Shown here in pieces: positions 1 to 8,308 of a DNA stretch of 37,504 nt. Position 1 is the stretch's first letter. Every line of letters begins with the position of its first letter. Position numbers and translations under genes: made by a program. This DNA comes from an uncultured bacterium (GTDB lineage Bacteria > Bacillota > Clostridia > Oscillospirales > Oscillospiraceae): contig CAMTMC010000023.1 of the NCBI GenBank assembly GCA_947073515.1, forward strand, positions 1 through 37,504. The letters run 5' to 3'. The notes beneath the pieces were generated by a model that had not been told where the DNA came from, did not search any database, and saw only the letters and a program-made list of their open reading frames with translations.

Positions 1-675
1 CTGGCTCATTGTGCCGCCGGAGGGCGCCGGCGCGGCCGGGGCCGGGGCGGGCGCCGGGGCGCTCTCCTCGTCCAGATCCAGGCCGAAGCCGGCCACCAGC
101 TCCCGGGCCAGCTCCACGGACATGACGTTCATGAACTCGCTCTTGAGCACGTCCTCAATGAACAGGTTAAAGCGGACAACCACCACCGGCCCCTGGGTCA
201 CCGGGAAGTGCTCCCGCTTCACTTTATCCAGGTCGTCCAGCTCAAAGGACTCGGGAGTGGAGATATTCACCACCCGGCCCAGCAGGTCGGACAGGGCGGT
301 GGAGGCGGAGCCCATCATCTGGTTCATCAGCTCACACACAGCGCTGATGGCCAGGTCGTTCAGCTCAAACTCCTCGTCCGGGGTCTCGGTGCCCAGCAGG
401 ATGTCAACGATCGCCTTCACGTCGCTGCGCTTGAGCATCATAATGTTGCTGCCGTCCAAGCCCTCGACATACTTGATCTCGACGCCCACCGCCGGCTCAA
501 TCCTGCCCAGCTCAAAGTCCTCCGCGTTGACCACCGTGACCGTGGGCGTGGTGATATCCACCCGGTGGTTCAGCATATTCGAGGCCGCCGTGGCCGAGGA
601 GCCCAAGCTGATGTTCATGATTTCGCCGATGGCGTCTATGACCATTGGGCTGAAAATATTATTTGTATCTTCCAT
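1..675 (-). CDS. fliY: Flagellar motor switch phosphatase FliY (3' part outside window)
   Basis: The first 225 codons are present and the gene runs off the left edge. FliY is a C-ring protein of Firmicutes that combines a CheC-like CheY-P phosphatase region with a C-terminal FliN domain. The visible part is CheC-like: a helix reading IGEIMNISLGSSATAASNML near residues 16-35, and a second region around LNDLAISAVCELMNQMMGSA near 105-125. It ends in an Ala/Pro-rich linker (APAPAPAPAAPAPSGG), where FliN should follow. The ATG has an AAAGGAG site about 8 nt upstream. It follows fliM by 14 nt as the last visible gene of the operon. A plain FliN is less likely because the N-terminus is too long and CheC-like. 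Confidence 0.9.
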   Translation of the reverse strand, partial: MEDTNNIFSPMVIDAIGEIMNISLGSSATAASNMLNHRVDITTPTVTVVNAEDFELGRIEPAVGVEIKYVEGLDGSNIMMLKRSDVKAIVDILLGTETPDEEFELNDLAISAVCELMNQMMGSASTALSDLLGRVVNISTPESFELDDLDKVKREHFPVTQGPVVVVRFNLFIEDVLKSEFMNVMSVELARELVAGFGLDLDEESAPAPAPAPAAPAPSGGTMSQ

Positions 676-689
676 CCAGATTCGCTCCT

Positions 690-1679
690 TTAAGCCTTGT
701 AGTAGGTCTCACCGATCTTGACGGCCACCTGCTTGTTGCTGGTGCCCATCCGCCCGTCGAACCACCTTCGTCCCCCTATGTTCAGGAAGATCGGGGAGTC
801 CTTGGGCCGCTTGATGTCCACCACATCACCTACATTCAAATGGTACAGGTCGCTGAGCAGGATGCGGGTCCGGGCCAGCTCGGCCACAATCTCCAGCTCA
901 GATTCCCGCAGGGAGTCGAAGATCTCCTCCGACTTGTCCTCACCGGTGCTCCTCCGGCTGGTGCTCTTACTGATCTCAGAAAATATATTGGTCAGCATCA
1001 CGCCGGGCAGGCACAGCGACATCCGCCCGGTGCAGTTGGGGAAGTTGATATTCAGGCCCACAATGACCACCGTCTCGTCGTAGCCGATGAGCTGGACCAG
1101 GGTGGGGTTCACCTCAGTTCGCACGTACTCAAACCGCAGGGTAATATAGTTCTCCCAGCTGTTGCCCAGAATGGAGATCAGGTCCCGGATCAGATCCTCA
1201 TACATATTCAGCTCCAGGTCGGTGAGCTTGTAGTCGCTGGGCAGGTTGCTGTCCGGCTCCCCCTCGCCGCCCATCAGCCGGTCCATCATGGACAGCAGCA
1301 CCGGCGTGGCCAGGTGGACCAGGATGGGGCTGTCTTCCTGGAGCTTCTCCAGGTCGATGTTGGCCAGGGACAGCACGTCGCTCTCAGTCAGGGCGTTGGA
1401 GAACTCGTAGTAGCGCTGCTCCTCCACCGAGTCCACCTCGATCTCACAGCTGGTGTGCAGCAGGGCGTTGATCCGGGAGTTGATGACCCGGGCGTACCCC
1501 TCAAAGATGCTGTTGAGCATCTTCAGCCTGTCCTTGGTGAACTTCCTTGGGCTGTAAAAGTCATATTTGCGGTATTTTTTCTCAGTTGATTCCTCTGACG
1601 GGGTGTCCAGATTCATTTCACCGCTTCTGGCCGCGTTCAGCAGGGCATCAATCTGACTTTGTGATAAGACTTCCGCCAT
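690..1679 (-). CDS. fliM: Flagellar motor switch protein FliM
   Basis: FliM is the C-ring subunit that binds CheY-P and transmits the switch to FliG. The N-terminus MAEVLSQSQIDALLNAARSG matches the conserved peptide that binds CheY-P (LSQxEIDALL). The middle domain contains MMDRLMGGEGEPDS, the usual FliM loop, and the C-terminal SpoA/FliN-like domain ends with NIGGRRWFDGRMGTSNKQVAVKI. At 329 aa it has the family length. The ATG has a GAGGAGA site about 6 nt upstream. It sits 30 nt after motB, so there is no room for a fliL gene, which many clostridia place here. Confidence 0.96.
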   Translation of the reverse strand: MAEVLSQSQIDALLNAARSGEMNLDTPSEESTEKKYRKYDFYSPRKFTKDRLKMLNSIFEGYARVINSRINALLHTSCEIEVDSVEEQRYYEFSNALTESDVLSLANIDLEKLQEDSPILVHLATPVLLSMMDRLMGGEGEPDSNLPSDYKLTDLELNMYEDLIRDLISILGNSWENYITLRFEYVRTEVNPTLVQLIGYDETVVIVGLNINFPNCTGRMSLCLPGVMLTNIFSEISKSTSRRSTGEDKSEEIFDSLRESELEIVAELARTRILLSDLYHLNVGDVVDIKRPKDSPIFLNIGGRRWFDGRMGTSNKQVAVKIGETYYKA

Positions 1680-1709
1680 AGTTGTCTCCTCATTCCAGGT
1701 ACGATATGG

Positions 1710-2561
1710 TCAGCTCGCCTCACCCGTCTGGACGGGAGCGGTCTGAGCGTCAGTCTGGTTCGTGGCGGGCGGAACGCTGGCGGCGTTCTCCCCTTCCCTC
1801 ATGGTGTAATATGTAGTAATGCTGTCGCTCAGGGCGTCGTCCAGGTCCTTGCCGGTGATCACCAGCTCCACCCGGCGGTTCTGATAGCGGGTGTCACTGG
1901 TGTTGGGGGCCACAGGCCGCCACTGGCCGTAGCCCACGCTCACCAGCCGGCCGGGCGCCAGCTGGTTGGGGTCGGTGTGCTCCTGGAAGTATACCGTCAC
2001 CACCGTGGCCCGGTTGGAGGCCAGGAAGCGGTCGGTTTCGGGCCTGTTGGGCGCATTCTCCACCGCCTGGGCGGTGTGGCCCAGAATCCGGACCTCGTCA
2101 ATAAAGGGTCCCGCCTGGTTAAAGGCCGGGATGATTTTGTCCAGAATCGCCTTGCCGTCAGAGCGCAGCTGGTAGCTGTCGCCGTCAAAGAACACGGTGT
2201 CGTTAAAGGACAGGAACACGTACCCGTCCCCCCGGCTCACCGCCACGGAGTCGTTGGCCACGGTCTCCTGAAGGTAGCGGTACAGCTCGTCCAGGGCCAC
2301 CTCCACCTCGTCCTGGGTCATGGGCATGTCGTTGCCCAGCCCCTCGTTATTCTCGCCCTCGGGGCCCTGGGGGGTGTCGTCCGTGCTGACAATCGCTTCT
2401 TTATTAAAGCTCTGCACCACCAGCATCCATTTGGTCTGGTCGATGGAAGAAATCGAGTACAGGAGGACAAAAAAGCACAGCAGCAGGGTGACCATGTCAC
2501 CGTAGGTATCCATCCAGTTGGCTCCGCCGCCGCCGCTGCTCTTTTTTCGTTTAATGCTCAT
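1710..2561 (-). CDS. motB: Flagellar stator protein MotB
   Basis: This is the peptidoglycan-anchored stator subunit. A basic, Gly-rich N-terminus (MSIKRKKSSGGGGANWM) precedes one membrane helix, YGDMVTLLLCFFVLLYSIS at residues 20-38. Asp22 is the expected ion-binding residue. A periplasmic OmpA-like domain follows, with the signature ETDRFLASNRATVV near residues 172-186 and GYGQWRPVAPN near 205-215. The last roughly 35 residues are a low-complexity Thr/Pro/Gln tail. It follows motA by 34 nt. Whether it couples to protons or sodium cannot be settled by eye. Its helix also resembles MotS, the sodium-type paralogue. Confidence 0.94.
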   Translation of the reverse strand: MSIKRKKSSGGGGANWMDTYGDMVTLLLCFFVLLYSISSIDQTKWMLVVQSFNKEAIVSTDDTPQGPEGENNEGLGNDMPMTQDEVEVALDELYRYLQETVANDSVAVSRGDGYVFLSFNDTVFFDGDSYQLRSDGKAILDKIIPAFNQAGPFIDEVRILGHTAQAVENAPNRPETDRFLASNRATVVTVYFQEHTDPNQLAPGRLVSVGYGQWRPVAPNTSDTRYQNRRVELVITGKDLDDALSDSITTYYTMREGENAASVPPATNQTDAQTAPVQTGEAS

Positions 2562-2595
2562 AGCTGCCGCTCACCTCAGTTCTGATGGGACGTTA

Positions 2596-3441
2596 TTACT
2601 TCTTGGCCTTTTTCTCCTTGGGGGCCTTGCCCTTCTTGCCGCCGCCCTCGCCTTCGGCGCCACGGTCCTTCTGGCTCATGAAGGTCAGCAGCTTCTCCCG
2701 CAGGAACTTGGGGTTGGCGCCGGACTGGATGGACATAATGCCCTCCACGATAATCTGCTTACACAGGACCTCCTCCTGGTCCCGGGCCCGGAGCTGGGAG
2801 GCGATGGGGGAGAAGATCATATGGGCCAGGATACAGCCGTACAGGGTGGTGATCAGGGCCACGCTCATGGCGGGGCCAATGTTGCCCGCTCCCTCGGCGG
2901 AATCCATGTCCATGCCCTTCAGCATGTTGATCAGGCCCACCAGCGTGCCGATCATGCCGAAGGCCGGGGCCTTGGCGGAACCGGTGTCGTACATGTTGGC
3001 CACATCCTCATGCCGGGCGGAGCTCTGCTCAATGTCGTTCATCATGATGTCTTTCACCTGGTCGGCGTCGTTGTTGTCCACGATGAGCATGATGCACTGC
3101 TTGAAGAAGGGATCCTCCTGCTGGTTGCCCTGTTCCTCCAGGGCCAGCAGGCCGTTCTTACGGGCCACCTGGGCCAGCTCCACCAGCTGGTCGATGTACT
3201 TCATGGGGTCGTACTTCTTGGTATTCATCAGGATACCGATGTGCTTGGGGATGGACTTCAGCGCCTCCGTGGGGAAGCTGGCGGCAAGAACCGCAATGGT
3301 GCAGCCAACGACAATGAACACGCTGGCCGGGTCGCCGAAGTTCAGAATCCGAAGAGGCACAAACTTGAGTCCGTCCAGCATCATGCCGATGATCATAACG
3401 ACAAAGGCGGCAACAATGCCGATGATATATACTATATTCAT
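2596..3441 (-). CDS. motA: Flagellar stator protein MotA/PomA type
   Basis: This is the membrane stator subunit that pairs with MotB and pushes on FliG. The 281 aa show four hydrophobic segments. The first is IIGIVAAFVVMIIGMML near the N-terminus and the second follows GDPASVFIVVGCTIAVLAA. The third and fourth are around APAFGMIGTLVGLINML and MSVALITTLYGCILAHMIFSPIA. The cytoplasmic loop between segments 2 and 3 carries ALKSIPKHIGILMNTKKYD. The C-terminus is very basic (GGGKKGKAPKEKKAKK). The ATG is preceded almost directly by AAGGA, an unusually short spacing, so the true start could be debated, though the homologous N-terminus fits. Confidence 0.94.
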   Translation of the reverse strand: MNIVYIIGIVAAFVVMIIGMMLDGLKFVPLRILNFGDPASVFIVVGCTIAVLAASFPTEALKSIPKHIGILMNTKKYDPMKYIDQLVELAQVARKNGLLALEEQGNQQEDPFFKQCIMLIVDNNDADQVKDIMMNDIEQSSARHEDVANMYDTGSAKAPAFGMIGTLVGLINMLKGMDMDSAEGAGNIGPAMSVALITTLYGCILAHMIFSPIASQLRARDQEEVLCKQIIVEGIMSIQSGANPKFLREKLLTFMSQKDRGAEGEGGGKKGKAPKEKKAKK

Positions 3442-3621
3442 TCCTTCACACCCATTGCTCTCCCCTTTGGGGAGTTTCTATTTCTTCCAAAAACTTCTTC
3501 CGGCCCGTGTCCCCGCCGGGCGGGGAGGCCGCTTGGTTCAGGCGCATTTGAAAGGGGCCGAAAGGGGCCTGGCCCACGGGGTGGACGCTCGGCGCCTGTC
3601 AAATACGCCCCGCATGTGGTG
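3442..3621 (-). other. Gap between flbD and motA
   Basis: This 180-nt spacer is the largest break inside the flgB-fliY operon. It is GC-rich with several short complementary runs (GGCGGGG/CCCCGCC and GGGGAG/CTCCCC), but I see no T-tract terminator and no convincing promoter. It may set a different transcript level for motA, motB, fliM and fliY. Confidence 0.4.
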
Positions 3622-3837
3622 TCACCGCTTGTCCTCGATGGAGAGGGCCCGGTGGACGTCCTGGATTTTGGCGGTGTACTCGGCGATCTTCCGGATGATC
3701 TCCTCGGGGGTCTCCTTCACGATGTAGTAGTCCCGGTTCATCATCACGATCTTGGACTCGGGGATCATCTCAACGCACTGGATCTGGTTGTGGTTGACCA
3801 GAAACTTCTCATTATTGCGCTTAGTCAGGACAATCAT
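3622..3837 (-). CDS. flbD: Flagellar FlbD/SwrD family protein
   Basis: A small protein (71 aa) of the FlbD/SwrD family, found next to flgE in Firmicutes flagellar operons. In Bacillus subtilis SwrD raises motor power. The sequence MIVLTKRNNEKFLVNHNQIQ matches the family start, and YYIVKETPEEIIRKIAEY matches the conserved VKE-(x)-EE region. The frame could extend three codons upstream to a GTG. That GTG directly abuts the AAAGGA site, whereas the ATG at 3837 has AGGAG at about 8 nt, so the ATG was chosen. It lies between flgE and the stator genes. Confidence 0.9.
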   Translation of the reverse strand: MIVLTKRNNEKFLVNHNQIQCVEMIPESKIVMMNRDYYIVKETPEEIIRKIAEYTAKIQDVHRALSIEDKR

Positions 3838-3983
3838 GGCGCGCACTCCTTTTTAATGGGGTAGCCCGGGCCGACGGCGGCGCCGGGCCCCAGGGGCTGG
3901 GATATCCGTGCCGGGACACCGGAGGCGCCCGGCACGGCGGGCGGGGCGGGGGGATTCCCCCCGCCCCACAGGGGATCCGGGAA

Positions 3984-5258
3984 TTACCGCTTCATGTTCA
4001 CCAACTCCTCCAGCATGGAGTCGGTGACGGTGATAATGCGGGTGTTGGCCTGGTAGCCGCGCTGGGTGGTAATCATCTCGGAGAACTCGGTGGCCACGTC
4101 GGTGGAGGAGGCCTCCAGACCGCTGTTCTTCAGCTCGCCGCTGTCGTCCTGGATGGCCTCGGAAACAGCGATCGTGTCTTTCGTGGGGTCGGCCACATAG
4201 CGGTTGCTGAGATAGCGGTTCTTCAGCACGCCGCCCATGGCGCCCACCCGGACATCGCCAGCGCCGCCCATGGCCTTGTAGTAGGGGCCGTCGGTGTGGG
4301 TGACGCCGTCGGGGCTGTCCACGCTGGCCACCGCCACGTAGCCCACCACGACGGTCTCACCGCCGTTCTTGTTGATGCCGATGATGGCGCCGGTCGGGTC
4401 GATACTCATGCTCTCCAGCTGGACGCACTTATTCTCGCCGTTAGCCGCAATACGGGTGGTGTCGAAAACTCCATCCGCATCAGGCGTCCAAGCGCCATCC
4501 TTCGGGCCCTTGGCTGCGGCGTCTCCCGCAATATTGGAAGCGGCCATATTATTGTTGGTGTCAGGCTCCCCGAGCACGGAATAGACTGGGGCGCCAGTCT
4601 GCCAATTCGGCTTGGCTGTGCCGGCGGCTATCTGGTCAGCGGTAGTGCCCGCGGGATAACCGCCATTCTCCACAGTGGGGACGGCCGCAGACAGGGGCAG
4701 GCGGAGGGGAACCAGCTCGGTGCTGATGATGGTGGGGTCCTTAAGGTAGCCGCTGCCATCGGGGTTCATGGCACCCTCAGCGGCATTTGGGTTATAATAG
4801 GGGTTCTGCACGGTGGCGAAGCCGTAGAGCACGTTGCCCCGGCGGTCGCAGATATAGCCGTCGTTGTCCACCCGGAAGTCGCCCAGGCGGGACAGGTTCA
4901 GGGAGGACAGGTCGGCGCTGGTGTTGACCGTGCCGTCCTTGGTGCCGGTGAGGAAGAAGCCCTCGTTCATCAGCATGCAGTCCAGGCCATAGCCGGTGGG
5001 GGCGTAGGTGGAGGGGGCCATGTTCAGGTCGATGGAGCCCACGCTGGAGCCGTAACCGATCTGGGAGGGGTTGTTGCCGCCCTTGGTCTCGCCGCCGTTG
5101 GAACCGGCCTTGGAGGTGTTGTACATGGACTCCTGGAAGGTCATGCGCTGGGTCTTATACCCATAGGTGTTCACGTTGGCGATGTTGTTGCCGATGACGT
5201 TCAGCTTGCTCATGTGGGATTTCAAGCCGCCGATGGCGGCGTACATTGCTCCGGTCAT
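3984..5258 (-). CDS. flgE: Flagellar hook protein FlgE
   Basis: This is the hook subunit. The N-terminal rod/hook signature SKLNVIGNNIANVNTYGYKT and the C-terminal helix SEMITTQRGYQANTRIITVTDSMLEELVNM are both intact. At 424 aa it is of average length. The middle, about residues 195-275 (DNA 4440-4680), is rich in Ala, Gly, Asn and Pro. There the DNA has less biased third positions than the gene's ends, which suggests an exchanged or fast-evolving surface domain. The start ATG has AAAAAGGAG about 10 nt upstream. It follows the TIGR02530-type gene, as in other Firmicutes. Confidence 0.95.
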   Translation of the reverse strand: MTGAMYAAIGGLKSHMSKLNVIGNNIANVNTYGYKTQRMTFQESMYNTSKAGSNGGETKGGNNPSQIGYGSSVGSIDLNMAPSTYAPTGYGLDCMLMNEGFFLTGTKDGTVNTSADLSSLNLSRLGDFRVDNDGYICDRRGNVLYGFATVQNPYYNPNAAEGAMNPDGSGYLKDPTIISTELVPLRLPLSAAVPTVENGGYPAGTTADQIAAGTAKPNWQTGAPVYSVLGEPDTNNNMAASNIAGDAAAKGPKDGAWTPDADGVFDTTRIAANGENKCVQLESMSIDPTGAIIGINKNGGETVVVGYVAVASVDSPDGVTHTDGPYYKAMGGAGDVRVGAMGGVLKNRYLSNRYVADPTKDTIAVSEAIQDDSGELKNSGLEASSTDVATEFSEMITTQRGYQANTRIITVTDSMLEELVNMKR

Positions 5259-5343
5259 GCTTTTAAAACTCCTTTTTCTGGCGCTGCCGGCCCCCTGTCA
5301 TTCGGACAGGGCGCCAAAGCATCCGCAAAGGTCCTGCTCTCTG

Positions 5344-5751
5344 TTATTTCAGCAGTACAGCGCCGTCGATATTGGTGAAGATGTTTTCCTCCATCTCCTC
5401 CTGGGACATGGTGGTGATCACCCGCCCGTGGGGGACGTTGATGATGAAGGCCCGGGTGGCGTCAAAAGCCAGGATGTTGGTGGCCCCTTTGGCCTGGGCC
5501 CGCTCCACAGAGTCAGCCAGCTGGCCCATTAGGGTGTCGTCCACCTGGATGCCCCGTTCCGCCGCGCGGCTCTGGGCGTGCTTGGAGAAGGAGATGGCGG
5601 GCTCCGCCGTCCTGTTCAGCTCCCGGTTCAGCAGAGCGCCAAACTGCCCGTCTTGGGGGGAATTGACCCGGCTCACCTGCTGGACCCGGTCCACGGGGGT
5701 GACGCCAGGGACTGGGGAAATGGGGAATACGCGTTCTGCCATATGATTCAC
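5344..5751 (-). CDS. Flagellar operon protein, TIGR02530 family
   Basis: A conserved 135-aa protein of unknown exact role, found between flgD and flgE in many Firmicutes. The family core is visible: ISFSKHAQSRAAERGI near residues 52-68, then a helix and GATNILAFDATRAFIINVPHGRVITT. The N-terminal roughly 45 residues look disordered. The start is ambiguous. A GTG at 5751 has GAGG about 6 nt upstream, while the in-frame ATG at 5742 is 15 nt away, so the GTG is preferred. Cytoplasmic, with no signal peptide. Its position suggests a role in hook assembly, which is inference. Confidence 0.85.
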   Translation of the reverse strand: MNHMAERVFPISPVPGVTPVDRVQQVSRVNSPQDGQFGALLNRELNRTAEPAISFSKHAQSRAAERGIQVDDTLMGQLADSVERAQAKGATNILAFDATRAFIINVPHGRVITTMSQEEMEENIFTNIDGAVLLK

Positions 5752-5813
5752 TTCTTTCCTCGCGGACTTCCTGTCCGCTGATTCAAAGCCGGAGTCCGTT
5801 CCGGCCGCCGGCT

Positions 5814-6527
5814 TTAGCCTACGGAGTTCTCATCGGGGGGAGTCTCTCCGTCACCGCCGGTTGCGGGGGGCGTCCCGTCGCCGCCCTCCACAGGGGGCTT
5901 GGTGCCGTCCTCACCGTCCACGGGAGGAGTTTTGTCCCCTTCACCGTCGCCGTCACCCTCGCCGTCCACGGGGGGCTTCTCGGGCTTCTCAGGCAGGCGG
6001 CCCACGGCCATGATGTCGCTGAGGAAGTAGCCCTCGCCGTTGTCCAGGTAGATAATCGGCTGGCCGTCGTAGGTGCCGGTACCGGTGACCTTGCCCACGA
6101 TCTCCTTCAGCTCCTTGTTCTCCGAGTCCCAAACGCCCACGGTAACTACTTTGTCCACCAGGGAAGCGGAGTAGGACATCACGTTGGCCAGGGTTAGCTC
6201 TTTCATCTGGGTGGTCATGTCGGTCATGGCCTGCATAGTGCTCATCTGGACCAGCTGGTTCATCATGTCGCTGGTGTCGGCCTGGTTGTCGATGGTCTGG
6301 TTCTGGAACTGGGCGATCATCAGGCCCAGCATGTCGGTGAAGGACAGGGTGCTCTTGTCCCGCTTGTCGCTATCCAGCTCAGCCCGCTCGTCCTCCGTGA
6401 TGCCGGAGGCGCTGGAGCCATTGGAAGCCTTGCTGGTGCCGGCAGTGGTGGTTGCGGGGGTCTGATACCGGCTGACCAGGTCCATCAGGCCGCTGTTTAC
6501 AGAATCTGTTGTTGGCATTGTGTTCAC
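5814..6527 (-). CDS. flgD: Flagellar hook capping protein FlgD
   Basis: This scaffold caps the growing hook. The conserved FlgD region is at residues 60-105: LSFTDMLGLMIAQFQNQTID, then MMNQLVQMSTMQAM. The second half has a short beta-rich part (VGKVTGTGTYDGQPIIYLDNGEGYF). From about residue 183 the protein ends in an unusual 55-residue acidic tail built of imperfect PPVDG/PPVEG-type repeats separated by Gly, Asp and Glu. The usual family C-terminus lacks this. The ATG has AGGAGGTG about 7 nt upstream. It follows fliK by 12 nt. Confidence 0.93.
   Translation of the reverse strand: MNTMPTTDSVNSGLMDLVSRYQTPATTTAGTSKASNGSSASGITEDERAELDSDKRDKSTLSFTDMLGLMIAQFQNQTIDNQADTSDMMNQLVQMSTMQAMTDMTTQMKELTLANVMSYSASLVDKVVTVGVWDSENKELKEIVGKVTGTGTYDGQPIIYLDNGEGYFLSDIMAVGRLPEKPEKPPVDGEGDGDGEGDKTPPVDGEDGTKPPVEGGDGTPPATGGDGETPPDENSVG
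5817..5990 (-). repeat. Imperfect Pro-Pro-(Val/Ala)-Asp-Gly repeats in the FlgD tail
   Basis: The 3' end of flgD encodes repeated KPPVDGE / TPPVDGED / KPPVEGGD / TPPATGGD units, about 9-16 residues each, in DNA that repeats the CC-CCC-GTG-GAC pattern. Copy number could vary by slippage. The repeats are visible directly; any function is inference. Confidence 0.7.
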
Positions 6528-6539
6528 CTCCTAGGGAAC

Positions 6540-7742
6540 TTAGATGGCCTCGCCCGGCTGGAACAGGCCCAGGCGGAGCTGCTGGAGGAAGTCGTCGCTG
6601 CGGGTGTGCTCCTCCCGCTGGCGCTGTTGGTGCTGCTGCTGGTTGTGGCCATCGGGGTCGGCCTGCTGGTTCAGTTGCTGCTGGGCCTGCTGGGCGTCCT
6701 CGTGGCGCTGGACCTCGATGTGGACCTGGTTCTGGTTCAGGCCCTGGAGGGCCAGGTTCAGGCTGTCCAGGTGCTGGGTCAGCAGGCTGGCGGCCTTGGC
6801 GCTGGTGGCGTGCAGGACCACGTGGAGGGCGCCGTCGCCGCTCTGGGTCAGCTGAATGGTCAGGTTGCCCAGGTTCTCCGGGGAGAGCTTGATCTGGATC
6901 TGTTTCAGCCCGGCCTCCGCCGCCTGGCGGATGGTGTTGGCCAGCTGGGCGTCCATATCGGGCTGCTCCGTGTCCAGCTGGAAGTTCTCGCCCACCTTCT
7001 CAGGCGTGCCCTCCAGGTCACGGAACAGGGGAGTCTCCACCCCGATTTCCAGCAGCTCTTCGTCCACCTCGGGGAAGTTGTCCTCGTCCATCCGGACAGC
7101 GGACTTCATCACGTCCACCATGCCCTTGACAGGGGAACCGTCCTTGGCGCTCATCTCGTCGATGGTCCGTAACAGGGAATCCAGCTTGTTCTCGGGAATC
7201 ACAGGGAACTCGCCGTTGTCCTTCTGCTCGGTGATCTTATCCAGCATGGCTTCGATCTCAGTCATGGAAACCATCACCCGGTCGCCGTCAGCGTTGATCG
7301 TCAGATAGCCCTCGGGCCGGGACCCGGACTGAACCGGAATCGTCTCAGCGCCCTCCAACTGCTGGTAGATAAACTTGCCGTCCTCCGTGATACCCAGGAT
7401 CTGGGCCGCCCCGGTGACCAGCGCCGCCAGCATGGGGCCGCTCAACTGATCCACCTCAACGGTGACCTTCATCTGGCCCGGCTCATCGCCGTCCGTGTTC
7501 ACCTTGCCGGCGGGTTTCTCGGCGGCCTGAGCCTTGTCGGGCTGCTCCTTGTTCTCCACAGGCTTGTCGGCGGCGGGGTCATCCTTCTTGACCTGGGCCT
7601 TGTTCATCAGGTCCTGGAAGCTCTCGCCCTTCTCCGTCTTGGAGGCGCTCTGGTTGTTCCGGCCGATGTCGGGGACGGAGGCGCTCATAGCGGCCATCAT
7701 ATCCTGCATCCGCTCCAGCATTTTTGTCTCTACGCTCTGCAT
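6540..7742 (-). CDS. fliK: Flagellar hook-length control protein FliK
   Basis: This secreted molecular ruler stops hook growth and switches export specificity. The C-terminal Flg_hook domain is recognisable from about residue 268: AEAGLKQIQIKLSPENLGNL, then a segment ending LLTQHLDSLNLALQGLNQ. A Gln/His-rich stretch (QQAQQQLNQQADPDGHNQQQ) sits near 355-375, and the end is DDFLQQLRLGLF. The N-terminal 100 residues are charged and disordered, as usual. The ATG lies 12 nt after AAAGGAGG. An ATG nearer the site is out of frame, and an in-frame TGA blocks any upstream extension. Confidence 0.92.
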   Translation of the reverse strand: MQSVETKMLERMQDMMAAMSASVPDIGRNNQSASKTEKGESFQDLMNKAQVKKDDPAADKPVENKEQPDKAQAAEKPAGKVNTDGDEPGQMKVTVEVDQLSGPMLAALVTGAAQILGITEDGKFIYQQLEGAETIPVQSGSRPEGYLTINADGDRVMVSMTEIEAMLDKITEQKDNGEFPVIPENKLDSLLRTIDEMSAKDGSPVKGMVDVMKSAVRMDEDNFPEVDEELLEIGVETPLFRDLEGTPEKVGENFQLDTEQPDMDAQLANTIRQAAEAGLKQIQIKLSPENLGNLTIQLTQSGDGALHVVLHATSAKAASLLTQHLDSLNLALQGLNQNQVHIEVQRHEDAQQAQQQLNQQADPDGHNQQQHQQRQREEHTRSDDFLQQLRLGLFQPGEAI

Positions 7743-7825
7743 CTCTTCATTTCACCTCCTTTCAATGGGATGCGGCCTTCCACCGCTGCTATATAGAGGA
7801 ACACCCTAGGGTGTAACTCCCGATC

Positions 7826-8278
7826 TCAGGCCTCCATGGCGGCCATGGCACGGGCGGTGGACACGAACTCGTCAATCATGAGCTCCTCGTCCTTCTGCGC
7901 CGCCTTGCGGTAGCTGTCCAGCTTCTTCTCCTTCAGCTTCTCGATGGAGGCGGTCTCCTGCCGGGCCTCTACCACTTTGGAGCGCTTCTCCTCCTCCTGG
8001 CGGCGGAGGAGCTCCAGCTTGTGGTTCTCTGTCCGGATTTTCTGCTCCATGGCCCGGAGATACTGCTCATACTGCATGGCCTCCAGCACGGTAAGCCCCT
8101 CCAGCTTGCGCTGGGTGAACTCCTGGTCCAGCTGGCTGTACTGATCTTCCAGGCCGGCGACCACCGCCTCCTGGGCACGGACCTGGGCCAGGATGGCCCC
8201 GTGCTCCGCCCGGAGGGCATCCAAGGCCTGCTGCTTGTAGTCCAGCACCGTCTCCAGGGAGAAGCGGAACTTCTTCAC
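7826..8278 (-). CDS. fliJ: Flagellar export chaperone FliJ
   Basis: A 150-aa, almost wholly helical, charged coiled-coil protein. FliJ acts as the central stalk of the FliI ATPase and helps hand over export chaperones. The start FRFSLETVLDYKQQALDALR is the FliJ family N-terminus. The rest alternates Glu, Gln, Arg and Leu in heptad-like fashion with no membrane segment. The start is a GTG with GAGGG just upstream. It follows fliI by 30 nt and precedes fliK, the standard order. Sequence identity within this family is low, so position carries much of the call. Confidence 0.92.
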   Translation of the reverse strand: MKKFRFSLETVLDYKQQALDALRAEHGAILAQVRAQEAVVAGLEDQYSQLDQEFTQRKLEGLTVLEAMQYEQYLRAMEQKIRTENHKLELLRRQEEEKRSKVVEARQETASIEKLKEKKLDSYRKAAQKDEELMIDEFVSTARAMAAMEA

Positions 8279-8308
8279 CGGCCCTCACCGCCTTTCTTCT
8301 GTGGTTAA

